This document shows positions 1 to 11,769 of a stretch of DNA of 64,000 bases, piece by piece; position 1 is the first letter of the stretch, and the number at the start of each line of letters is the position of its first letter. The translations under genes were made by a program, and so were the position numbers. The notes under the pieces were generated by a model that ran no database searches, was not told the origin of the DNA, and saw nothing but the letters and a program-made list of their open reading frames with translations. Source of the DNA: Ophiocordyceps camponoti-saundersi (nom. inval.) (Eukaryota; Ascomycota; Sordariomycetes; Hypocreales; Ophiocordycipitaceae); NCBI GenBank assembly GCA_003339415.1, contig PDHQ01000180.1, positions 1-64,000 on the forward strand, written 5' to 3'.

Positions 1-118
<118 letters not shown>

Positions 119-1110
119 AAGGAGGGTTGTGGATTAGGTAGGTTGACAGGTAGGTAGAGCCTGAGAGTTAGGTAGGGTAAGGTAGCCGTAGAGATAGACC
201 GAGGCGGGGTTGTTTCGCGCTCCTCGGCGGGCGGGCGGGCGGGCGGGCGAGAGAGGGAGGGAGGAAGAGAGGAGAAGAGAGAGAGAGAGTGTGTGTGTGT
301 GGGAGAGAGAGAAAGCGGGCTGAGAGGGAAAGCAGGATTAGGGGAGATGGGGAAATGGGGCTAGGCTTTTTGGGCACGGCCCGGGATACGAGAGAGGGAG
401 AGACGGAGATGGAGATGGGGATGGAGAGAGAGAGAAAGCAAGGCCACTTCGTCGTCTTTCTTGATCTTCTTTCTTTCTTCCTTCCGCCACCGTCTGTTTT
501 TCAATTATGATTCGCTTTCTTTAATTCTCCTCCCTCCTCTTATTTCACGTAAGTAAGTAAGTATGTATGTATTGTATATGTAGTATATTATCGCTTTCTT
601 TTTTTTCTTCTTCCCCGATTTCGATTTTATCGCGCAATTTCTTTTCCTCGGGTACGTTCGGCACCGACTCGACAAGGCGTTTTAAAAATCCTTTTCTTCT
701 CTCTCCCTCACCGGCCGCGATGAGGGTGGGCAGCAAAAAAAGAGCGGGCGGACGGACGAGTAGCCGCTGCGGTGAAACGGGCTGCGCGGGCGCCCGGGGG
801 GGGAGTTGGAAAAAGAGCTGAACTCAGTTGAAGCGCTTATGTAGGCGAAGACCTTTGAAGTCGTCACTTTAAAAGAAAAGGAAATCACAAATAGAAGCAG
901 GTAGGAGGAGTCGTTGGTGAAGAAGAAAAAAAGTTGAAATGATTTTGGTGAGAGGGGAAGAGAAAAAGATGGTCGGTGAGTAACAAGGTGGGGGTGTGGT
1001 GAAGTGAGGAGAACGGAAGAGGTAGAAGAGGGGAAGAGAATGGGTCTTGTTAGACTTGGGGATTGGAGAGAAAGAAGGGTAGAGTAGAGGAGAGGGGGGG
1101 AAAAAAGCCG

Positions 1111-1139
<29 letters not shown>
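1111..1139. repeat. (GT)n microsatellite
   Basis: An uninterrupted GT dinucleotide tract of about 14 units lies in the purine-rich spacer. It is followed by GA-rich and GAA-rich sequence. Confidence 0.95.
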
Positions 1140-1144
<5 letters not shown>

Positions 1145-2332
1145 GAGAGACAGGCGGAGACGCACAGAGAGACAGAGGCCGGGGGAGGGGGGGGGAAGAA
1201 GAAGAAGAAGAAGAAGGAGAAGAAGAAGAAAGGGAACAGAAGACCGGTTCCTCTTCGCAGGATATTGCGTGAGAAGAAGAAGCCCGACCTAGGAATGGGC
1301 GGGCATCGGAAACATAGCAGGGGATACGCATCGTCAAGGTCTACCAACCGCCGTCGATGAGGGTATCTCCCGATAGTGGGTGTCCAACATTGTCTCGCGC
1401 GCAAAACCAACCCGATTTTTTCCCCCTTACTAGGTACCTACAGTACCTACCTACAGGCTACAGGCTACACACCCCCCCAAAGTGACAGGTACCCGCAGCC
1501 ACTTCTCGATCTTTTGCAAGAGCCTCGATCGAGAGACAGAGAGGAGAAGGGAAAAGGGGGGGAGGGGGGGGAGCATCAATCATGTCAGCCGTTCAAAAGG
1601 ACCTTTTTATGTTTGTACGGATTACATATACGGAGTATGTAAGAGAGAAACAGAAGAGAGGGAGAGGGAGAGTAAGAAGAGTCTTTTATTCTCATGGAAA
1701 AGCTGTAGCAAGCAGCTGAGAGACAACACATGACAGATGGCGGAGAGCAGGTCAACGTCGACGGAGAAGCAGCTTCACTTCACGTCACTTTTTATTACCG
1801 GGCATTCACTCCTAGGTATTCCTCAGTCTCTGACACACCCCTTCCCCCCTCCTCCCCTCGAGCCTCGATCCCCTTTCCAGCGGGTGAGCGGCTTTTTCAT
1901 CATCTTCCCCCCCCTTTCCATTTTCCCACTTCCCCTTCCCTTACCCAACCGGTCTTAAGAATGCGGCTTTTTCTCTCTTGTATGTAAGTAAGTAGGTATG
2001 CATATATTATTCCGTCCCTTTTCCTCCCCCTCCCCCCCCTACATACATACATACATACATACCTACCTACCTACATATCCTCTCAGCGAACAACCTCTGT
2101 CTCATGTACGGATAGATATGTCTTCCCCCTTTCCCATCACACGTGAGAATAACATGAACCTTTCTTCTTTCTTTCCCCCACACATATATATAACATACAT
2201 ATATATTCTTCCAAGATGAAAAAAGGCCGGCCGCCACGGATCGATCGTATCCATTATATCATTTAAACCCCCCTCCCATCCGGCCGGACCATCACCTCCG
2301 CTAACCAAACTAACCGGCCTCTCTCACACTCT

Positions 2333-2340
<8 letters not shown>

Positions 2341-2372
<32 letters not shown>
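2341..2372. repeat. (CT)n microsatellite
   Basis: A pure CT tract of about 16 units sits downstream of the glycogen phosphorylase gene, within a pyrimidine-rich stretch. Confidence 0.95.
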
Positions 2373-2375
<3 letters not shown>

Positions 2376-2828
2376 CCTTTCGACAAAAACCTACTCCTCA
2401 ACTGCCGAACCCCTGAAACAATAACGGGTCCCGCCGTCTTGGCTTCAGACGGCGCGAGACAATTAAATAAAAAAAAACCCCCGATAAGCTCGTACGTGGG
2501 CAGCTCTCGACTCCATACCTACATACATACTACCTCATACTAAGGTAGGTAGGTAGGTGTAGTAGTACGGATGGACAAGTGACACCACAAGGCTACAGAG
2601 CACACATCAAACTCACTCGTATTTTGCCTCGTCTCGGCCAGTATCGAGGCCATCCATCCATCCATCCCTATCCATCATACCTACCGCCGAGTATCCATAC
2701 ATACTACATACATACATACATGCATCCCATACCTACATACCTACCTACACATGTATGTATGTCTGTCTGTCTGCAGTCTGCACGTCTGTAATCCGCACGT
2801 CCGTCTGTATGTATGTATCATTACTCAC

Positions 2829-5321
2829 TCACTCCTTCACCACCAAAGGCTCCACGTTCCAGATCCCCTCGGCATACTCGTTGATGCACCGATCGCTGCT
2901 AAAGAACCCCATCCGCGCCACCGACACGATGCACTTTCCTACCCACTCGTCCTGCTTGCGATACGCCTCGTCCACCAGCTGCTGCGTCTCCACGTAGCTC
3001 CGGAAGTCGTCCGAAACGAGATAGTAGTCGCCGTGCTGCCGGACCGCCGCAATCATGCCCCGGAAGTTGTCGGCCGGCCCGAACCTGCCCGCCTCCATCT
3101 CGCCAAACACCCGCTCCAGATCGGCATCGATGCTGATCGAGCCCTGTCTGTGCGCGTCTCGCAGGTCCTCCACGTCCTCCGCCAGGTTGCCAAACAAAAA
3201 GATGTTGTTCTCGCCAATCTCACGCGTGATTTCGATCTGGATGCCGTTTCGTGTCAAAAGTCAAGTCAACCGAAACATAGACTGCCTTTCCCGCAAGACT
3301 TACATTGGCGCCGTCGCACGTGCCGATGATGAGACCCCCGTTCAGAACAAACTTCATGTTGCTCGTGCCGGATGCTCTGCGGTGTCCCCCCCGGAGACGT
3401 CAGCAATCTCTTCATATGTCTCTCCCTCTCCTGTCCGAGTTTGGAAGGACAGAGGAGGGAGGGAAAGACGGACAGAAAGAAAAAGGGCAACTCACTCTGT
3501 CCCCGCCGTCGAAATGTGCTCGCTGAGGTCCGACGCCGGGCAGATTATCTCCGCCTTGCTGACGTTGTAGTCCTCAAGGAAAATAACCTTGAGGAGGTCG
3601 CCCACCTCCGAGTCCTTGTTCACAACGGCCCCGACGGCGTTGATGAGGTGGATAATCTGCTTAGCCATCCAGTAACCCGGCGCCGCCTTGCCGCCAAAGA
3701 TGGACACCCTCGGCTGCTGCCGTTTCCTCTCCTCGGCGCTCATCTCCTTGAGCTTCAGGTAGCGGTGGATGACGCCAAAGATGTTGAGCTGCTGCCTCTT
3801 GTACTCGTGCATCCTCTTGACCTGGACATCGAAGAGCGAGGCCGGGTTGACCGTCACGCCCGTTGAAGACTTGATGAGCTTGGCCAGCCGCACCTTGTTG
3901 GCGTACTTGATCTCGGCCCACTCGCGTCGGAACTTGGCGTCCTTGGCGAAGCCCTCGAGCCGGTTCAGCTGCGTCAGGTCCTTGAGGAAGCCCAGGCCGC
4001 CGCACTTGGACGCGATGAGCTCCGACAGCCGAGGGTTGGCCTGGTGCAGCCACCGGCGCGGCGTGATGCCGTTGGTCACATTGGTGAACTTGTCGGGTCC
4101 CTCCAGCTTGACAAAGTCGCGGAAGATGGTCGTCTTGATCAGGTCCGAGTGCAGCTCCGCCACGCCGTTGACCTTGTGCGAACCGACGATGGCTAGGTGA
4201 GCCATCCGCACCATCTTGGGCTGCGACTCTTCGATGATGGACATTCTCGTGACCATGTCCGGGTCAGAGGGGAAAGCCTTTTCCACCCTCTGCAAGAAGA
4301 AGAGGTTGATGTCGTATATGATCTCCAGATGTCGCGGCAAGAGGTGCTGCATGAGTCCGACCGGCCACTTCTCGAGTGCCTCGGGAAGCACCGTATGGTT
4401 GGTGTAGCCGAACTGATTTGGGGGGACAGAAGCGCGTCAGCGTGCAAAAAAAATAAGAGAGAGAACAGAAAGAGGGATAAGGGGACTCTTTTGGGGAGGG
4501 AGGGAAACAGACCGTGTTCGTCACAATCTTCCACGCCGGATCCCACTCCAGGCCCTCGACATCGACGAGAATTCGCTGAAGCTCGACGATAGCCAGTGTC
4601 GGGTGCGTATCATTAAGCTGGATAGCCACCTGGTCCGGAAACTCGGTCCAAGCGCGCTTCGACTTCTTGAAGCGGCGAACAATGTCGTAGAGCGAGGCCG
4701 CCACCCAAAAGTACTGCTGCTTCAGTCGGAGCTCCTTGCCGCGCTCCAGGTTGTCGTTGGGGTAGAGGACGGCGCTGATGGTCTCGGCGCGCTGCTGATC
4801 TGCCACCGAGCTCTCGTAGTCGCCGCTGTTGAACTTTTGAAAGTCAAATTCGCCTCCCGAGGCCTTGCTCGACCAGAGTCGCAGGTTGTTTGTCGTGGGC
4901 GTGTCGTAGCCCGGGATGGGCACGTCGTAGGCCACGGCCCTTACCACCTCGCCTCCCTCCCAGACGGATAGCTTGCGGCCGTCGTCGGCCGTCATCTTGT
5001 TGACGTGACCGAAGAACTGCACATCGACCGTCACATCGTGGCGGGGAAACTCCCAGGGATTAAAGTCCAGCCAGTAGTCCGGCACCTCGACCTGGTAGCC
5101 GTCGATGATCTCCTGCTTGAAGATGCCGTAGCGATAGCGCAGACCGTAACCCCAGGCCGGATAGTTGAGCGAGGCGAGGCTGTCGAGGAAGCAAGCGGCC
5201 AGACGACCCAGACCACCATTGCCCAACGCCGCATCGCTTTCTTGTTCGATGATGTCCTCGATCCTGAAGCCAAGGTCGGCGAGCCCGCCTTTGCAGGAGT
5301 GTCATGATGGTGATCTATGCA

Positions 5322-5359
<38 letters not shown>

Positions 5360-5931
5360 GCTCACCTTTGGCCACGTCCTTTTGCCCAACATTGAGCATA
5401 GCATTATCAAGAGCCCTGCCCATAAGAAACTCAAGACTCAGATAATAAACACGCTTAGCATCGCGAAACGTCTGTCTCTGCTGCGTCTTATTCCAATCAA
5501 TGACAAGCCGATCGCGAAACGCAAGACTGGTAGCGGCATAGGCAGCCGCCTCATCGCAATTGAACAGGCTACGAGCCAGCGTCGTCTCAACATGACGCAC
5601 GACCTCCCTTTCGAAGCCATGCTCGTCCTTGAAGCTCTTCATCTGGTTCTTCTTCCAGGCCGCCCGCTGCGGTTCCGGGATCGACGCTGCCCGCACGCAC
5701 GATCACCACGCAAGTCAGCGGCCAATTGAATGAGAACGAATCGGGGGGGGGAAACACGCCTTGAACGGTCTTGATCTCGCCTGGACCAAAGCCGGTAAAG
5801 GTCCGCTTGTGCTTGGGCCGCGAGATGCCGGCCGGGCCAACGGCGCCCTGAATGTCGACAACGGGCGCACTGGTCGAGGGGCGCCGCTCGCGTGTCGGGA
5901 GGCGGTGATCGGAGGAGGAGGAAGAAGCCAT
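2829..5931 (-). CDS. gpn-1: Glycogen phosphorylase
   Basis: Releases glucose-1-phosphate from the non-reducing ends of glycogen with pyridoxal phosphate as cofactor; a cytosolic glycogen-mobilising enzyme. Six exons (minus strand): 5931-5760, 5686-5366, 5288-4513, 4412-3496, 3376-3304, 3236-2829, giving 888 residues, normal for fungal members. The family core is clear: the segments [45 protein letters not shown] and the PLP-lysine motif [10 protein letters not shown] (Lys near 737, codons split by intron 4). The start ATG opens a Ser-rich tail (MASSSSSDH) before the conserved KRTFTGFGP. Intron 1 (5759-5687) appears to use a GC donor, because only that site keeps the frame and gives the expected KTVQ-A-SIPEP junction. 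A (GA)n tract lies inside intron 2. The symbol follows Neurospora usage and is a family assignment. Confidence 0.95.
5324..5356. repeat. (GA)n microsatellite inside an intron
   Basis: A GA tract of about 16 units lies inside intron 2 of the glycogen phosphorylase gene (5289-5365). On the coding strand it reads as a polypyrimidine (TC)n tract immediately downstream of the donor site. Confidence 0.9.
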
Positions 5932-7225
5932 GATGGTGAGGAAATACAAATGAAGATCTATCTGGTAGGTTGGTGTGTACTCGTCTGTGTGTATATAGGT
6001 GTAGTTTATATAGGTAGGTAGGTAGTTATATAGAGAGAGAGAGATGTGTATGTATGTATGTATGTATACACCTATGCAGGCATATATGTGAATCGTGCTA
6101 TATAAAGTCGAAGAAGGACGAAGCTCGGTGATGGTTTAAAAGAGGAGACGAGAGGGGGGGCGGCATGAAGCGGGGGGGGGGGTCGCCGGGGAGCGGAGGG
6201 GAAGGTGGGAGGGGCGCCAACCCCATCTTATAACCCCAACCTATTAAACCTTTACCTCCCTACTATCATGGTGGTGGCCTGGTAGGTTAGTATGTATGTA
6301 GGCCTTCACTATCCGTACACATGCTCTACCTACCTACCTACCTAGTATCACGTCCGTACTTATGCACACTCTGACCTATCCCTGTGTGTTAAATGTATGC
6401 ATTTCCCTCTTCCTACCTACCTGGGCCTTCCTAGCCGGTAGGTAGGTAGTAGTCCGTAGCTTGGACGAGCTGCATCTTGTTAGGTGGGTAGGTAGGTGGG
6501 TAGGTCTCGAGCTATAAAACTCTCTCTTCCCCCTCCCACTCCCCTGTACCTAGGTAGGTAGGCTGTAGGCGTAGCACTACCCGTTGGACTGTGGTGGGTG
6601 CCTGCACGCCAACCAACCTCGTTCCTCTCCTCTACACACACATACAGAGAGAGAGGGGGGGGGGGGAGAGAGATACACGTACATACATAGGTAGGTAGTA
6701 CTCATACATGCGCTGCTACAGCCGTCAATTTCCCTCTCCTAAAGACTGCCTCCCTGCTCGTCTGCCTCTCTCCTCTCCTGCTCATCCGTATAATGTACGT
6801 ACACAGATCAGTCCATACACGCTCGTCTGCCCTCCTGTCCTAACCAAACTTCGCCGTCTCTTTGCTCGCCCATTGTTCGCATCAACCATAACGTCGCCCG
6901 AGCCTGCATTCCCGAGCCAGCCCAGCCGCCGAGTCATTAGAGCGCTGCAGCATAGACGAGTTCATTCAACAAAGACTTGACCTGTCCGTCGACCTCGACG
7001 TCCGACAAGAGTTTAAGAAAAAACGAAGAAGAAAAGGAGGATAAACATGAAAAGTTAGGGAGAAGAGGGCGACAAGGACAAGGGGCAAGGACGAAGCCGA
7101 AGAACAAGGTGGGGAAAAAGGCAAGGAAGAAAGAAAGAAAGAAAGAAAAGCCCAAACTCCATATATGCTCCCATCGACGCCACAACGCTCGAACCGCCTG
7201 GTGACCTGCCTTCCTCGTAGACTCG
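5932..7225. other. Spacer: glycogen phosphorylase promoter and G-alpha 3' side
   Basis: No gene recognised. The stretch holds the 5' region of the leftward glycogen phosphorylase gene and the 3' flank of the leftward G-alpha gene. It contains many short AGGT/ACCT tetranucleotide runs (near 6012, 6330, 6440, 6490, 6550), a TATG run near 6050, G-rich patches near 6160-6180 and 6655-6666, and a poly-purine AAAG stretch near 7130-7150. The small open frames across it have no conserved character. Confidence 0.7.
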
Positions 7226-8568
7226 TCATAGAATGCCCGAGTCCTTGAGCGCGTTGTTCAAAATCGTCTCCTTCACCGCTGCGAAGACGAGACGGATGTT
7301 GGAAGTATCTGTCGCTTGCGTCAAGCTGCACACAACCATGTCAGCGACTCGCATCCACTCGCCCCGGCGCGACGGTATACCTACTGGGGATATAGATTCA
7401 GGTGCGCTCGGTTGACCTGATTGAAGCGCCACAGCAGGTATTTGGCTGCTTTGTTGACGTCGTTTCCTCCCGAATAGTCGGGAAAGTAGTTGTTCAAGGG
7501 TGACCGGACGAGCTTCTGCTTGAAAATGTCGACCTTGTTGAGGAACAGGATGATGCTCGTCCTCATGAACCACCGCGAATTCACCACCGAGTCGAAGAGC
7601 AGTAAGCTCTCCATCATCCGGTTCTGCGGACCGTGCGTGTCAGCCTGGCCCCCGCGGCCGCTGCCGATCCTCGACTCACCTGGCTGCTTTCCTCGAGCAG
7701 TACTTGGTCGTACTCGCTGAGCGCGACGCAAAAGATGATTGACGTGACGTTTTCGAAACAGTGAATCCACTTCTTCCTCTCGCTTCTCTGGCCCCCGACG
7801 TCAAACATGCTAGGCCGTGTCAGCGAGGCAGCCGGGCCGAGACACAGCCACACCACACTTACTGGATGCTCAACTGGCCCATCTGGAACCGTGTTTCGTA
7901 GATGCCCGTCGTCTTAGTCCGCGCACGTAGTACGTCCATCTCGTTGGGAAGGTAGTCGGGTTTGACGATGCGCATCGCTTCCTGGAAGAAACTGCGAGCT
8001 CGTCAGAGGGGGGGGGCTGCTCCGTGCTGCCGGCGGGGCCAACTTACTACTCGGCAGAGTCCATGAGATAGAATTCGGTCTGATGGGCCATCAGGTCCTC
8101 CTTTGCCGGGTCGGACCATAGCGACCGCACGGCGATGCCGACCTGGGGGTCGATGTGCGCCTCGGGACCTGACTCGGTCTGGTACTCCATCAGGTAGTCG
8201 ACGTGGGCTTGATTTTCGGGGTTTTGCAGCTTGATGTCGAATTGCTCCATGGCTGTGATAATAGCCTTTGCGCAATCGACGAGGTTCTTATAAACGGTCG
8301 ATCTGTAGTTGAATAGTTCGTCTTCGGAATAGCCCTTGAGATGGATAATCTTCATCTGCTTGACAATGGTCGACTTGCCGCTCTCGCCGGAGCCTGCGGG
8401 GAAACGTCAGCCAACACGAAGAACGGGCGTGACGCAAAGCTTACCCAGCAGTAGTATTTTGCATTCTTTGCGCAGTCTCTTGGAGTCCTCCTCGATGACC
8501 TTGTCGATGGCCTGGCTCTGCTTCTTCAGCTCCGCCTCCTCGGCGCTGGAGCTCATGCAGCCACCCAT
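7226..8568 (-). CDS. gna-3: Heterotrimeric G-protein alpha subunit, GNA-3 class
   Basis: Membrane-bound GTPase that transmits receptor signals, in this fungal class to adenylyl cyclase and cAMP. Six exons (minus): 8568-8445, 8393-8048, 7991-7863, 7809-7680, 7623-7385, 7325-7226, giving 355 residues. The N-terminus MGGCMSSS has Gly2 for myristoylation and Cys4 for palmitoylation. The P-loop GSGESGKST is at about 42-50 and is split by intron 1. Other sites are the switch-I arginine in RARTKTTG (about 181), DVGGQRSE with the catalytic Gln near 207, and NKVD near 272. The C-terminus DSGIL lacks the fourth-from-last Cys that pertussis toxin modifies. That ending and the segment ECKILLLG place it with fungal GNA-3/MagA rather than GNA-1. 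Introns are 51-59 nt. The class assignment is by recalled conservation. Confidence 0.95.
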
Positions 8569-9078
8569 GACGGCGAGCAGTCGTCGGATCGGCCGCTCCG
8601 GGAGATGGTATCGCGACGGGATCCGGCCGTCTAGTGACGGAGCATGCGAACGCTTCGGCGGGAAGCCCGGGGTTGTCGATGCGCTCGAGGCCGGGCGCGG
8701 CTTTTCGCGACGAGACGAGCGGGAGACGAATAAGGAGAGGACGGAGACGGGAGGTCGGTCGGGGGAGGATGGGGGCGGTGTCGAGGAAGGAAGACGCTGA
8801 ATGTCGGCCGGATCAGCCTTCCATTGGCGTGGAAGTCGAAGCGATGTTGGAAGCGAAGCGAAGCGGACAAGAAGACGAGAGAATAGAAGAAGTAAAGGAA
8901 GAAGATAAAGACGAGAAGAAGGATGAAGATGAAGAAGCTCGAGACCAGCGGCTTTCAGATGCGGGATATCAAGGACGCTGAGGGGAAGCAAGAGCAAGCC
9001 GGCAGTGCAGGCGAGGTAAGAAAGAGCGTAGCAGGTACACACTAGAGGTTGGTGAGGCAGGCAGCAGGTCGAGTAGGA

Positions 9079-9131
9079 GGGCAGGGCAGGGCAGGCAGGC
9101 AGGCAGGCAGGCAGGCAGGCCAGGCCAGGCC
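9079..9131. repeat. (GGCA)n microsatellite
   Basis: A run of GGCA/GGGCA units in the leader or promoter region upstream of the G-alpha gene, ending in two imperfect CAGGC units. Confidence 0.9.
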
Positions 9132-10993
9132 GGCCCGCATGTACTGGAGTCTTGGTAAGTGTCAAAGTGGGTCTTTTGTACCCGATACAAGTCATCCAAG
9201 CGCTCTTCGCCCGTCGACGGCGGCGAGCGAGAGGGGAAAGGCCATGTACCGGGTACGAGAACGGCTGAGAGAGGTATCGCGGGCGAGGCCCCGATCCCCG
9301 GCACTAAACTGACTGCATATGGCCGACTCGTCGGTGGATGGAGACGGGAAGCAGGACGTCCCGATTCGGCTGAGCTCCAAGAGAAGGGCCAAGATGAAGA
9401 CATCTTCTTCATCCATTGCTCTGCCTGTTTACCTAAATGCTGTACATGCTGTACTCGTCTGCCTACTCGTCTACTAGTTGCCTCCCTGTAGCTCGCGTCC
9501 TGTCATCCAATTGGCATCGACCGAGGCGCCATTCATATGTACACCAATACAAACATAAATACTCCGTGCATAGTACGTGTGTACATACAACATACTTTCC
9601 CTCTCACTCCGCAGCCCCTCGGAAGCTCGGTGGAGGAACGACATGTTGGCCCAGGATTCTTGGGGGGATGGGGGGAGGGGAAGCCAAGCCTTTTTTTTTT
9701 CCTTCTTTCCCTTCCTTCCTTTCCTTTTCTATTTTGTTCTAATTTTAATTTGCAGCTTCGCCAAATTCCCGAACCCCCGCGAAGGAGGAGAAGGAGGAGA
9801 CACACACCAAGGGAGAAAGAAAAACGAGGTATCTGGGGAACCTGGTCGGGGGCCAAAACGACGCAATAAAAGTGCCTTGGGTTTCAGACTCTTTAGATAG
9901 TCAGAAAGACAGAAAGGAAAGGAAAAGAAAGAAAGAAAACATCTCGAGTCAGCTCGGAAACACTAAATAGACGAATGCGGTTAAGCTAACCCCTTTGCTA
10001 AAGAGGCGCGAGGTACTCCGTAGTACAGAGCTCCCGCTCTTGGTTAAAGGCGAAGCGCTGACTCGGCGCTGCAGGAATGGTGGCGCTTCGCAATTCACCT
10101 TTACGTTGCCATGTCGTTGTATCACACCGACGTTGATTGCATCATGCCTTTGATCCTCCCTTTCTTGATCTTGTCCTAATCATCCAATCGTAGACGATTT
10201 AAGCGTATGTACATACATATACATGTGCTCATAGAACATACAGAGAATTAGAACACACACCGAGAGTGTCTACACACATACATACATACCTACCTAGGTG
10301 GGTGGATGGAAATGCCCAAAGCCGCTCGCTACTAGCCGCCATTACATACATACATACATACATACAGACATACTCCGTCGGACGGGATGAAACACGGACC
10401 ACGTTGCTCAACAACAGGAAGCGGATGAGCTCGCTCCATACTACTACTAGAAAGCCGGCCACATGTCACCCATCAACACTGCACAGGCGACCATGTACCT
10501 CTCAAGCCTTGCAAACATCTGTTGTCGGCTCCCGCATGCGGCCGCGCCACGAGCCGCAAAGGGGTAGGACCGGCTCCCTGCTGACAGGTTGCAGATATAA
10601 ACCGTAGCAAACGCCCCGTGGCTGAAACACGATCCAGGTCTCACAAGATGAGGCCAAGGCCCTGTCGCGTCGTCGTTTTGCCTTCGTGTTCGTCCTGTCG
10701 ATGAGCTGATCAAATGAAAAAGTCAGCAAGACGGTGGTGGCTTTACGCCGGCTGAATGCATGTGTCCAGGGTAGTGTGTATGCACGTACCTATGTACATG
10801 TGTAATTCGTCATCATCGTCATCGTCATCATCACCATCATGATGGACGCGGGCAACAGAGACAAGGCTCGCGGTTTGACTCAACAACTTGATGAGATGGG
10901 TGTCTGTATGTATGGATGAATGTCTGTATGCATGTACGTGCGTACTATGTAAGTGCGTGCAAGTGCCCTTCCTGTACCATAGCACCTAGCAGC

Positions 10994-11020
10994 TGTGTGT
11001 GTGTGTGTGTGTGTGTGTGT
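10994..11020. repeat. (GT)n microsatellite
   Basis: An uninterrupted GT tract of about 13 units in the spacer upstream of the AVL9-like gene. Confidence 0.95.
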
Positions 11021-11769
11021 TACCGTTGGTGGAGTGAAACTGAAGATTCTCGGCATCTTCCATCTCCACCGACCACGGATACACACACAACATCTCCACC
11101 ACGCATCCTCGTGCACGTGATGCCGCGTTTCGCTTCATCGATTCCATCGTTGAATTTCTCTTCTCCGGCTGAATTTGTTAAAACAATTGCTCCCTTGGTG
11201 CGGACCTAGTTGATAAGGATCTCCCTCCCCCCCGGGAAACCTACAGTGACGTGACCCCTATATCCTCCATCCCCCTCCCAGGTACGGCCGCTGTACAGAC
11301 CGTACAGTAAACTGTGTGGTATGATCCGGTCTCCGTAGGTGTGACTCCGAACTGAGGAGTATCCTCGTAAAATTACAGCGCACAGTCAGCGGCCCCGCCC
11401 GCCACCTCCCCTCCCCCTTTCTCCCTCAGCCTCAGGCTTTCTCGACATCATCTCTCGAATCGCTGCACGTGCGCGCGGAACGGCATCAAGCCACGGAGAC
11501 TCCTTCGCCTTGCGAAAGCGCTGCTCCAACGGCCCGCCGTACGATGCGCCCGAAGCCGTTGAGACTCGATTCGTCCCCCGGCTGTCTCGTCGCTCGCCAC
11601 CGACTGTCTTCGCAATCGCCGTTGACATAGGGCATCTATAGCGGTTATCGTGCTTGGCGCATGGAGTGCTACGCTCGTGTCCTACGACATTCGGGACACC
11701 CGTAGAGAAGAGAAGAGAGAGAGAGAGAGTGTGAGAGAGACAGAGAGGCGAGCGAGCCAACGAGCGACC

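Larger units (their letters stand above)
8569..11769. other. 3.2-kb divergent intergenic region
   Basis: Lies between the divergently transcribed G-alpha (leftward) and AVL9-like (rightward) genes and should carry both promoters and long leaders. No gene is recognised. Contents include a GA/AAG-rich tract (8840-8990), a (GGCA)n repeat (9079-9131), a T-run near 9688, CATA/TACA runs (10200-10370), a CATCGT-type run near 10810 and a (GT)n tract (10994-11020). The (GA)-rich stretch at 11705-11750 just before the AVL9 start reads CT on the other strand, as is common in fungal 5' UTRs. Confidence 0.7.

Noticed and set aside
682..1410. Open minus-strand frames of up to 242 codons
   Set aside because: They translate microsatellite and homopolymer DNA (Phe runs, Thr-His runs) and have no conserved segment.
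2041..2080. Short regularly repeated TACA/CTAC runs as a CRISPR-like array or telomere
   Set aside because: There are no spacers of uniform length, and the unit is a simple tetranucleotide unlike the fungal telomere unit TTAGGG.
8407..9195. A 262-codon minus-strand frame upstream of and including G-alpha exon 1
   Set aside because: Only its last part is the real exon 1. The upstream portion is the leader read through in frame, and the myristoylation-type MGGC start fits the family.
10229..10729. Small overlapping frames between the G-alpha and AVL9-like genes
   Set aside because: Short, repeat-derived (TYIHTY-type) and on both strands at once; no conserved motif.
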